From assembly GCF_932294415.1 (NCBI RefSeq), contig NC_065535.1, forward strand, positions 88,552,862 through 88,616,861: 64,000 bases of DNA. Reading direction: 5' to 3'. The stretch comes from Quercus robur. Its lineage: Eukaryota; Streptophyta; Magnoliopsida; Fagales; Fagaceae. Shown here in pieces: positions 47,831 to 58,434 of the stretch. The notes under the pieces were generated by a model. The model did not search any database. It worked only from the letters and a program-made list of their open reading frames with translations, and was not told where the DNA came from. The number at the start of each line of letters is the position of its first letter. The stretch's first letter is position 1. Made by a program: the position numbers and the translations under genes.

Positions 47831-48253
47831 TCAACACCAAATGCTTGCAGTATGATTCGATTCGAGCCACTCTCCAAGAATCTTTCTCCTTTGATTCAAG
47901 CCTCTCTTGCTTCTTCCCCTTGTCTTCCTTCTCTCTTCCTTCTCAGCTAACATTTTGAGCTCCATCACTTCATTTTCAACTGGATTGACTATCTGGGGTT
48001 CAATTTCATTAACAAATTCACCACATTTGGGACACATTGGGTCCAAATTCTCATCATTTGGCAACTCATTTGGCTGATTTTGAAGGATTGGAGAAATGGG
48101 TTCGGTTGATTCTTCTTTGGAAGACTCATTATTGACACGTTCTTGTGTGGCAATTCCATCACCGACTGAATCCAAAGACTTGTTCTTTGATGAAAAAATG
48201 TTGGTCAAGAACCATAGAGAACCTAAGCTCTCAATGACCCGTGAACCATCCAT
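47831..48253 (-). CDS. Small single-exon protein, function unknown
   Basis: A 140-residue protein. I chose the ATG at 48253 (MDGSRVIESLGSLWF); an in-frame ATG seven codons upstream also exists. The first 25 residues are moderately hydrophobic (ESLGSLWFLTNIFSS). A polar acidic stretch rich in E, S and N follows, then a CPKCG pair at about residue 80, an EVMELKMLAEKEE helix, a very basic segment (KTRGRSKRGLNQRRK, a possible nuclear-localisation signal) and a distinctive C-terminus, GEWLESNHTASIWC. Composition is balanced and unlike the chance AT-rich frames around it, and codon use looks normal, so I judge it a real gene. I do not recognise the family. It lies next to a nest of transposons and just outside segmental unit 2. 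Confidence 0.65.
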   Translation of the reverse strand: MDGSRVIESLGSLWFLTNIFSSKNKSLDSVGDGIATQERVNNESSKEESTEPISPILQNQPNELPNDENLDPMCPKCGEFVNEIEPQIVNPVENEVMELKMLAEKEERRKTRGRSKRGLNQRRKILGEWLESNHTASIWC

Positions 48254-48685
48254 GGGAAACAACAACAAAGGCAAACAAAACCATCAAACGTGGGTAAAAC
48301 AAGAGTAGAGTGGAGAGTAACTATAATAATTTAAGAATGTAAGAATGAGGTTAGTGATTTGATACAGTATTTTTTGGACTGTCCCTCTTGACATTATTGT
48401 CATTCATAATTCATTGGTTGTTATTTTTGAATGACTAACATATCCCTTTTTATTTGACAATTAAGGATGATACTCGAGGATAGTTTGGTCCTTTTGAGAA
48501 AAAACCAGTGGACGATTTCACCGAAAGTGCAATAATTTGTGTGAATATAATGCATTTGACAGTTACAATAAACTTACAATTATTGATTATTTCACTGACC
48601 GATATGTAGAATCAGCACCAGAGATGGACCCAAGGGGGCCCGGGCCCCTTTGGCCCAAAGAAAAAATATATTGTTTTTATTGGTT

Positions 48686-48716
<31 letters not shown>

Positions 48717-50171
48717 AGAGTTGCGCCTCCCTCTACCGAAAACTTAAACCCTCTCATTTTTAATTAGTCTAACCCAATTATCAACTACTTAACTCAAAAA
48801 CTTAACAAAAACAAAATTTTAAAATAAAAAATAAAAAAATCCTAGTCAATCCAGTATTAGAGTACTAGTATCAAATGTTCTAAATGCTAAATATTTAGTA
48901 TTTAGAACACCAAATACAAAAAATACAATTGTACGAGACATTTCAAATGCTATATTAAGGTAGCAAAAGTAAGTTTTGATTAAGCAACTAAACTACACTA
49001 ACCAAAACATTTAATTGACACCTTACATAGCTGAGTTGCAATCTATGAATATTGGGTCACTTATTATTATTTATATATATATATATATATATATATGAAG
49101 CCACCTGAACCAGTTGCATATCTCCCAAAACTTCATACCAGTTGTAATTTAGTGCCGACACGTGAAGGTCAAAGATTAAGTTCCTTTGCTTAAGGGTTTT
49201 TTTTTTTTTCATCATTATTACAATTATTTTTAATATCTTACGGATGCAGCAAGAACAGCTAGCAGATTTGGCAATAATCCTCAAGTATTTTTATGCATGG
49301 TGGCAGTGGTAATTACAACTAGAGAATGTTTTTTTTTTTTAACGTAGAATCACCATGAAAGGGATTCTCCTACTCCCTAATCAAGGTTTCATGCATATAC
49401 GGATACCTTTCTCATCGGTTTTGTTTTTTTTGTTTTTTTTTTTTTTAAATAAGAAATTACTTCCATATTTATTCTAAAAATCACAAAAAACTGAAGGAAA
49501 AAGATGGAGAGGTAGTAGGTTATGGTCATAGGAGGTGAGAAATGGAGAAGAAATACAGAGTAGATCGGGCATTGGTGAAAAGTTATTCTTCAGGCAAGCA
49601 ATTGGCAACTTTCTCTTTTTTTTTTTTTTACTATTTGTGTGTTGAAAAACCGAAAAAGCATTGACAATTTGAAATAACATAATATTTATATACCTAGTCA
49701 TGAAACACAATTGCCTAAGTTTTCTATCTTTATGTTTGTTTACATATAAACATTGACATTACTTTTGTGTGTTATTAAAATCAATTTGCTGCGCATTTGC
49801 ATATTTCATTTTTATAAGCCCTCTATCTTATCGTTTGTGAAGGACAATTTGACCTACTTCAGCATACATCGTGGTGTAGCGGCCTCCGAGTGCTACATAA
49901 GGGATAAAAATGATCTCAAGTGGATTGTATCATCATATAAAGTGAGAATATTGTGTTATTATCACCTTCCACTAGGTATTTATTTAGTAATTCCTATGAA
50001 TTGGTATGCAAAAGGAGAACTGAGTGCAAATGTAATGAAAATCGTTCTGGGGTTGTTACAAACACATCTTGCAATTTTTTAAGACATAAATTTACTAGTA
50101 GAACAAAAGAGATTTGTGATTCATGATTCACAACCTTCTTTCCTAATTGCACTAATTAATTAAAATATTAT
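48254..50171. other. Intergenic; start of segmental unit 2
   Basis: 48254-48530 should hold the promoter of the small minus-strand gene. The GGGCCCGGGCCCC stretch near 48638 with the following AT run is probably repeat-derived. From about 49090 the sequence matches 26400-27600 in order (segmental duplication). AT runs lie at about 48686-48708 and 49072-49094. Confidence 0.65.
48860..48975. mobile_element. Fragment of the Harbinger-like family
   Basis: Starting at GAGTACTAGTATCA after TTA (48857-48859), the sequence follows the right end of element A read on the minus strand: inverted pair TAAATGCTAAATATTTAG in place of GCCAAATGCCAAATATTTGG, then AGAACACC. It is more diverged than A and B, and I cannot see the other end. 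Confidence 0.5.
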
Positions 50172-50290
50172 ATGCTGAGGGAAATAACACCTTAATATAA
50201 TATAATTCGATCCAAACTCACAAGTTTAAGTTGAGTTAAGTGATATTCCTATAGATTATATTAACTCCAAAGTGTTATCTCTTCAATATT
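50172..50290. mobile_element. MITE-like insertion 1 in unit 2
   Basis: About 120 bp with imperfect inverted ends (left GAAATAACACCTTAATAT..., right, on the other strand, GAGATAACACTTTGGAGT...). The matching place in unit 1 (near 27640, after 'aattaaaatatta') lacks it, which supports insertion after the duplication. Confidence 0.6.
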
Positions 50291-50293
50291 AAG

Positions 50294-50494
50294 AGTCTGT
50301 CTGGGATCCGCTTATTTTACTGAAACTGAAAACTTTTTGCTGAAAATATTTTAGATAAATGTAAAAATTAGCTGAAATAGTACAGTGGGACCCATGAATA
50401 ATATCAAAAAATGCAGTAGGACTCATAAATAGTAGCAAAAATAAACTGAATAATAAAATAAACTGGCTTTTTAATTAAGAGCCAAACGCACACT
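50294..50494. mobile_element. MITE-like insertion 2 in unit 2
   Basis: About 200 bp. The left end, AGTCTGTCTGGGATCCGCTT, is an imperfect inverse of the right end, ...AGCCAAACGCACACT. This pattern is common in plant hAT-type MITEs. Absent at the matching place of unit 1. No clear target duplication. Confidence 0.55.
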
Positions 50495-50604
50495 AAAAAA
50501 TAGAAAAGCCAATCTTTAGTTGGTTGGGATATTAATGATGCAACATTGAGATGAAAAGAGCTCGTTGATCTGTAGGGAAAATTTCAGTCAAAAGAGAATC
50601 AAAG

Positions 50605-50607
<3 letters not shown>

Positions 50608-50641
<34 letters not shown>
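50608..50641. repeat. (AT)n microsatellite
   Basis: About 16 AT units, read directly. The matching place in unit 1 (about 27815) has only a short ATATA. Confidence 0.9.
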
Positions 50642-50642
<1 letters not shown>

Positions 50643-50797
50643 CATGTGTGATTGAGGAACCAATATTTAAAATGGTCCCTTTACATAAACTAATTTAACA
50701 AATATAATTAATTAATTAATATATAACACTCACAAATAAAAATAAATCTGATATTTCAGTTAAAGCTTTAATTTTCTTGTAACCATTTTTATAATCA

Positions 50798-51440
50798 TGT
50801 GAGATTTAGGGAAGTAATAGCACATACAAAAATTTCTATTTGATTTAAGATTCATGTATTCTAAGTACGTAGAATAGGATGTGTACCTCTCTTAGCAACG
50901 CAAGTATGTTGTCTTCCAAATTATTTACATCTTTCTCTTTTTTCCCTTTAGGGTTTTGCATATGGTTGTAATTCCACTTATTAGTTCTGATAACCAACTA
51001 TTAATGTGACATGCATTATTTATAAGATTTTAGTAAAGCCAAAAGAGAGATTTGACATGTGATCCTTAGGGATCTTAATCTTCAACCGTATGATTGATTA
51101 ATGCCTTTAGAAGACTATTGACTTAATTTTTTTTTTTTTTTTTTGAGAAGATTGACTTAACTTGAAACTCTTTCGGATATTATTCCTTAATTTTCTCAAT
51201 CATATTGAGAGGGTATTTTGGATTTCTGCAAATTACAATAATGTCCATGAAAACATTGCAATTGACTCCTAAAGATTAGGGAATTAAAATTTATATATTT
51301 GTCCTTCCACCACACTATACTCCCCAAAAGATACTAGCATTGGATTAATATCCTTGGCAAGTCCCTAACTTATGTAACTCTTAATTTCTTAATTTCTTAA
51401 TTCTATTAGACTCCAAAATAATTTTTTAATACTCTTTAAA

Positions 51441-51476
<36 letters not shown>

Positions 51477-52119
51477 ACTGAAAAATGTCACCAACCAATT
51501 TTGTCTTGTGTGCAACTCCAATATAAAAATCAATTGAATATACTTTATCCTTTATTGATGGATTCATTGTTGAGCTACATATATATTTTACTCATTACAC
51601 ACACACATATATAAAACCCAACATGTCCATATATAACCTTTAAAGGAGCATTACTGATTAATGTTGTCAAAGTTATGTGCGTAATAAATAAATAAGTATA
51701 TGCAAACCTCTCATGTTTGAGGATAGTAGGATAATTGTGATAGAACAATGTTTTAACCAGCAATAATCACTTTATAAGATGTTCTTGATTGGATGTAGTT
51801 TAGTGTATGTATTTATTACCCACTATGCTTATGGTCATTACTCAATAATGGAGTAGATCATCCTATCATATAGCAGCACAACAAGTTTAGGCTCTAAGTG
51901 ACAATATTTAGTTAATATCCACAACTTGGACAATTTGATAGTCTATGAAAAATCATCACTCTTTGCCTTTGGTTCTTTAATTAACCATCAACATGTTTTT
52001 GTCTGCAAAGCTGAAATCACATTCCACATTTAAAAAATGAAAAATACAGATAATAATAATATATGAAAAGAAATTTATTATCAAATAAAATTGGTTTTTT
52101 AAGGCACATAATTCTAACA
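50798..52119 (-). mobile_element. Solo LTR abutting the RLK copy 2 stop codon
   Basis: 1322 bp. Read on the minus strand it starts TGTTAGAATTATG and ends AAATCTCACA, typical Ty1/copia-like LTR ends. The 5-bp target duplication AATCA is perfect (50793-50797 and 52120-52124). Unit 1 has the uninterrupted site at 28030-28034. The right-hand AATCA includes the RLK copy 2 stop codon (TGA at 52122-52124 on the minus strand). The LTR therefore replaces the native 3' untranslated start of that gene. An AT run lies at about 51447-51472. Confidence 0.88.
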
Positions 52120-52121
52120 AA

Positions 52122-55100
52122 TCAAACACCATCAATATTAGGAGGTTTTTCTTTAATTAGCAGTGAGGAAGGATTAGAGAGATAATCCTTCAACCTTCCC
52201 ATTTCATGGGCTACATCCAGCATGGTTGGTCTAGTTGAAGGTGTGAACTGTGTGCACATAAGGCCAAGCTCAATCATTTCTAGAATCACATCTCTCCATA
52301 TTTTGGTATATTCCTTTGGCATGACTGATGAGGTGCACCTATCAAGAGCATGTTCAACTATGGGATCCAGCTTATGGGGGAAGTGACTCTTAACCCATTC
52401 ATGCAAGCTTGAGCCTTCATCAATAAGAACTTCCGTAGGGCGTCTTCCCATTACGATTTCTAATAGAAGGACTCCAAAACTATACACATCTCCCTTAGGT
52501 GAAGCGCTTCTACCCAATCCATATTCTACATTTGGATAAATTGATTAAAGAGCACAATCAGTATGATAGTAAAAAAAATTATTTATTATGTTGTAAATGT
52601 GACACCAATCATAATCGTTGTCATATCAATTTGTAAATTATTTTTTTTAGTAAAACAGTAATAGCATTAGCAGTTTCCTTAATTTATTTTATCCTAGTAT
52701 GATACATCATTTCCTTAGGAGACTTTCGGTGTAATGGAAAACGGGTACCAAGACATGCAATTCGTTGTAATTATTGCTAGCATTGTGAACAAATAATCTT
52801 GTAGTATAGTGAATACTATGCTTTAACCAATAAGGTCCTAACTCATTAAATTACGTTGTAATTATTGCTAGCATTGTGAACAAATAATCTTGTAGTATAG
52901 TGAATTCTAATATACTATGCTTAAACCAATAAGGTCCTAACTCATTAAATTATTATTCTTATCATTTTACTCGACTTTACAGAGAACTCGATCTGTTGAT
53001 GATTTTTCTAAGAAGTATGGGCCTATTCAATGTTTAAGAAGGAAAACCAGCTGACTAATTAATTTTGACAAATCATTTGGTGTGCAGAATGTTGAACATA
53101 TATAATTTTTTTGCACAAACCAGCCAAGAAGTGTTGAACTGAATGATATAATAAAGATTTGTGACTTGCTCATACTCTTTTATACAGCAAATATGTAAGG
53201 GTAACCATATTGATACATAAACACTATGAAGAATTCTAACTACAAAACTAACACCTAATCACATGAGGAAAATATAATTATATTTAATTCTAGGCTTCTA
53301 GCTTAGGCAGAAAAATACTTACCAGGAGCTATGTAGCCAACAGACCCGCATAATAAGCCATTTGTTGAGTAGATGGATATTGTTTCCTTCACATTAGCAC
53401 TCTCATCTCCCCCTTTAACCAGCCTTGCAATACCAAAATCAGTTACCAAAGCTGTCAAGTCATCATCAAGAAGAATATTGCTCGGTTTTAGATCACAGTG
53501 TACAACTTTAACTGGAGAATGATGGTGCAAGTAGGCCACTCCTTCAGCAACATCACTGCATATGCTCACTAGCTGTATCAAATCCAGCCCACGTTTCAAT
53601 CCATGGCTTGGGTAGAGATGCCTCTCCAAGCTTCCGTTCGACATCAGTGGAAGAACAAGAGCCTTAAAGTCTGGCCTACTGCAAATTGTGATTATCCTTA
53701 TTAAATTCCTGTGCCTTGTCCTCTTTAGGACTTGGCATTCTCTCTTAAAGCTCCATTGACTTTCTCTAGCCATCTTTGTATCTAGAACCTTTACAGCAAT
53801 TCTTGTATTATCACGAAGAATTCCCTTATAGACATGACCAAATAGGCCTGAACCAATTAGGCTTGAAGCACTAAACCCGCCGGTGGCTTCATTGAGTTGC
53901 TTATATGAGATTCTAGGGTGCTTGAGCTCTTTCCTTTCTTGCTCTTCCTCCTCCAAGTCCCCTCCATTGAATATTTCCAGTTGTGATTGGATTCTTGACC
54001 TTTGTACAAGGTAGTACCCAAATATGCACAAAATGAGAATTGAAAATAATGAGAGAAGAACCGACAAAATAAGCATAAGATGAGAATGTCTAATAGAGCA
54101 CTTTGGCATGCCTTCTATTGAGCCACAAAGGCCATCATTTCCAAGGAAAGAGTCTATGGTGAGCAATGAAAACGCTCCCTCGTTAGATACTTTTCCAAAG
54201 ATTTTGTTGAAAGAGAAGTTCACATTCTTGAGAGTAGAGGACTTCTGCAAAGATTGCGGTATCTCTCCAATCAATTGGTTCGAAGACACATCAAGTGCTC
54301 GAAGATAAGGCAATTGCCCTATTGAAAATGGAAGGGGGCCTTCCAAAAAATTATGTGAAAGGTTGAGACTTTCTAGTGCAATGCAGCTTTTGAGTTGTGT
54401 TGGGATTGTGCCAATGAGATTGTTATAGGATAAATCTATAGCTAGCACCATGTCCATTTTACTAAGCTCTAATGGTAAAGGCCCATATAAGTGATTGCTA
54501 GACAAATTCAAGTATAACTTCAAGCTCCTCAACCCTGCAACTTCACTAGGAATCACCCCAGAAATCTTATTGTGAGAGAGGTCTAGAATTTCTAAATTGA
54601 CACATTGGCCTAAACTTGGAGATATAGTTCCTGAGAGCTGGTTTTGATAAAGCATGAGTCTTCTTAACTGGGGAAGGTTTGCAAAGCTATCTGGAATTGA
54701 ACCCGATAACTTGTTTCTCGATAAATCTAGAAGACCTAGATGGGAAATATTGCCAAGAGCTGGCGGAATCTCACCCGAGAGTGAATTATTAGACAAGTAA
54801 ACCCTCTCTAGCTTTCCCATTTGACATAGTTCAGGTGGGATTGAACCATTCAATAAGTTACTCGACAAGTTTAAGAGGGTAAGATTCGCAAGATTTGAAA
54901 TGTGAGGTGGAATAAATCCATGGATAAGATTCTCACTAAGAATAAGCTTTACAAGATTGGTAGAAAGATCACCAATAATGGGAGGTATTTCCCCACCAAG
55001 GTTATTTCCCGCCAATTGGAGTTCTTTGAGGTCAGAACAATTTGCTAAGGAAGCAAAGAAAGGTTCTAGGTTGTTGTTACCACCATGGCTAACAAAGTCA

Positions 55101-55870
55101 TTATAGGACAAAACGAGTACTTGTAACTTTGGCATTCCACGTACAATCTCTGACGGTAACTCCCCAGTTAACATATTAGACTCCAAGTCCAGCCATTTAA
55201 GTCGTGTGGAATTTGAAAGGACCCGTGGTATATGTCCCACAAGCCTATTCGACCAAAGCAAAAGAGAACTCAAATTTTTAAGCCCACATTCATTCTTAAA
55301 GGGGATTTCTCCACTGAAAGAATTGTTAGAAAGGTCAATATACCTCAGGGATAAAGACCCATTACAGAAAAGTGATTCTGGGATTTCACCTTGAAGCTTG
55401 TTACTTCCCAAATCAAGATATTCCATTTTGTGAAGAAATCCCAAGTGGTAGGGAATTTTCCCTTCAAGAAAGTTCCATGACAAGCTGAGTTGTTTAAGCT
55501 GAGTGAGAGAGCCTAACTCTTTTGGAATAGGACCTTCAAAGAAGTTCATTGACAAATCAAGAACAGTCAAGGAAGAAAGATTGGCTAGTGATGGGGAAAT
55601 AGTGCCACTTAGCCATGTTGCATTGAGAATAAGCTCTGTGACACTGTCACTTGCATTGTTGCAGCTCACTCTTGCCCAGTTGCAAACGTGAACATCCGAA
55701 GAGTTCCAATTCTCAAGGACGTTTCCAGGGTCTGAAAAAATCTCTGACATGAAAGAAAGCAATGCTACTTTGTCATTCATAAGCTGAGAATTTTGCTCAC
55801 CAAAGACACCAAACAAAACAACAATGACCAAATATAGGAAATTGTACATGAAAAATTTACAAAAACGCAT
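52122..55870 (-). CDS. LRR receptor-like kinase, copy 2 (join 53323-55870 and 52122-52525)
   Basis: Two exons again give 983 residues, with the intron (GTAAGT...TAG) at the same kinase codon as copy 1. The layout is the same: signal peptide (MRFCKFFMYNFLYLVIVVLFG), LRRNT with CNWARVSC, about 19 LRRs, a transmembrane helix at about residue 597-619, and a non-RD kinase (GSGLFGHVYKG, AVKVLD, HCDLKPSN, DFGIA). Identity to copy 1 is high throughout by eye; differences are denser in the LRRs and C-terminal tail than in the kinase. No broken codon is seen. The intron is about 797 bp against 710 in copy 1, partly because of a 91-bp duplication. The stop codon lies within the target duplication of a solo LTR, so its 3' untranslated region and polyadenylation must come from that element. 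Likely a plasma-membrane receptor of unknown ligand. Confidence 0.93.
52763..52948. repeat. 91-bp tandem duplication in the RLK copy 2 intron
   Basis: CGTTGTAATTATTGCTAGC starts at 52763 and again at 52854. Copy 1 has a single copy (from about 28717). It arose after the gene duplication. Confidence 0.9.
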
Positions 55871-57788
55871 TGTGGTATTGATTTATAAGGAGAGGGAAAG
55901 ATGTATGTGTGTCCAATGTTAAGAAGGAATTGTAATGCTACAAAAAATTTGAACCCTTTGGGAACTCTAATATTTTGCGCCTAACTGCCGCTGAAGGAGG
56001 AGATATATTTATAGCCACAAAACAAGTTTGGAACTATGGCAAGACACATAAGCAACGTTAAGATTCGCGTAGCAAATGCAATGGTGGTGTACATGTAAGC
56101 ACTTGCCCACGTACCCATTAAGAGTAACAATTATCACACATGACACACCCATTGTTTCACACATTCCCTACATACTCTTTTGAAATTTTTTAATAACAAT
56201 TTAGATTGAAGTCATGTTTTAAAAAACACAATTTTAAAGGAGTGTATGAAGTTGTTTGGGTTGTGGAGCCTAATTTGTGTTTGATTCGAATTATGAGCCA
56301 ATTCGATATAAATTGTTGTGGTTTTTTAATGGGAGATTTTCTAAAACTTGGTCAGCTCATGCCTAAAAAATTTTGGCCAGTTTTTAGCCCATTATGAATC
56401 CTATGTATGGGATATAAATGCCGTTGTTTCATATTAAAGTTTTGTGTACCTTTTTAGAAAGAAAAACTATAATGCTGCATCTTGTATTTTATCTTGAAAA
56501 TAATGAAATCACTGTGTGGATATAGGCAAATTACCGAACCAAGTAATTTCTTGTGTCACATGATTGTCTTGTGTGTGTATTATTTTTCTATATTTTTTTG
56601 CCTTTCACATATATAGAAATTCGTTTATATTCCCAAAAGGAATATGTGCAATTGAATGTGTCTCTAAATTTAACCAATCATTAATATCAGATAATATTGT
56701 GCTTTGTGAAATACGTGGGTTTCCTTTTTCTTTTCTTTTTTTAATTGAAGAATAGAAGAACATGGCTTTCTTTGTGAGTGGTGAGTTTGGTCTAATTTAG
56801 TGGATGATGTGCTGTTTAGGAAGATAATGTAGCATAATAGGCACGCTTAGGGACGGTGATTTGGCATTAATTGGGGGTATTGGTTTTGGCACATTTGTCG
56901 TCTGAGAGTGATGTGTTTTAGCACTACGTTGTTGTCAGTTCAGAAGATGATCCATACCTCATTTCATTTGGGTATCATGCATTGCACTCACAAAGATGTA
57001 GCACACCATGCAACTAACCTACTGAAAGAGATTGATGTGGTTGTAAATTTAGAAGTAGAAAACTAACTGTAAGGACAAAAGACAAAAAGGAAAACTAATT
57101 AAACACAAAGTGAAGTTACTCTAAGGTCATAGTTTTTTTTTTTTTTTTCCCTGAATGTTAATATTCTCTAAGTGATTACATATATAGTTGTATGCTAGTT
57201 GATAACAATAATCCTCCATGACCCCTTATTGCATGCATGGTGCGTGTGCATATATATAATTTCGGAGGTGGATTTAAGAATAGGAGAAGATCACAAGAAA
57301 AGGGATGGTTGGTGGCTCGATTTTTCTTGCAAAGAAAGAGTAAGCCCTCTTCATGAGATTGATTCTCGGCTAAGGACACTCTGATGGTTAAATTGATGCT
57401 CTGGTTTAGGTATTCTAAACAATGAACAAGACATCTCTCAAGGTTTTTTCACATATCTCTTCCCTAGGGGTGAAACACCTTTTTATATGTGCTAAATTTA
57501 TCTATTTCCTACCTAAAAACATCACCTGAAACCAAGCTTTTTAGAGGATATGTTTGCCTTTTCGACATATGCATATTACAGTAAATCCCTTCCTAACTTT
57601 CTATTTGATACAACATGTGTACAACAAATTACATGGGAACAATTGCTCCCCCCCTTCTTCCCCACACACAAAAAATAAACGATAAAAAAGGTACAAAGAA
57701 AACTCTTGATTTTGCATCGCTAAGATGACCTCTTAAAATTAGCTCCTACAGCAAAGAAACATTTGCTGCAAATATTTCATCTGTGTCT
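55871..57788. other. RLK copy 2 promoter side
   Basis: Upstream part of segmental unit 2, matching 31694-32600 in blocks. The promoter is expected in the first few hundred bases; I could not fix a TATA box. Short frames at 56206-56755 and 57176-57384 have no domain. It ends at the copia target site TGTCT (57784-57788). Confidence 0.65.
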
Positions 57789-58152
57789 TGTAGGGAATTT
57801 AACCAAAATTCCCAACCTGTGAGAAACAAAATAAATAGAGAAAACACACGCCAAAGAAAAATAATCACACGCACAAGACAATATTTATGTGGTTCGGCAA
57901 TTTGCCTACGTCCACGGAGTTGCAGGGATTTCACTATTATCAGGGAAAAATATAATAGTGCACAAGAACACTCTCAAGAAACCCAAATCCCAATTACACC
58001 CTAGCACTCTCTCACAGAAAAAATAAGAATAGAAGCTGACTGTCTCTCTTTTCTCTATTTTCTCTCATGCGGCTTGCTCACTAGGTTAATTGGAATTTTT
58101 CTTGAATCAATTCTCTTCTTTTTTAATCTCACGGCTGCGCTACTTCTTAAGC

Positions 58153-58186
<34 letters not shown>

Positions 58187-58286
58187 AAAAGTCGGCTGGA
58201 GTAAAGAATCCTATTACAAATAGGATTTGTTCAATAGTTGGACGTGGGCTTGTGGCAATTCAAGCCACACACGGCCCACTTCAGCA
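57789..58286 (-). repeat. 3' LTR of the copia element (left in the window)
   Basis: 498 bp, 12 bp longer than the other LTR because of a longer AT run (about 58157-58183). A purine-rich tract on the minus strand (CAAGGTGGAGATT, 58287-58300) directly precedes it, in the place of a polypurine tract. Confidence 0.95.
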
Positions 58287-58434
58287 AATCTCCACCTTGA
58301 CTTGAATTGATCAAGCTACACGAGCAAACTCCTCCATCAGCTCCACCTTAGCCCTTAAGGGCTCACAAGCTGCAAACATCAGCCACAATCCTCCATAACA
58401 CAATCTCTCATCCCTGCAACTCATCCTCCTGTCC

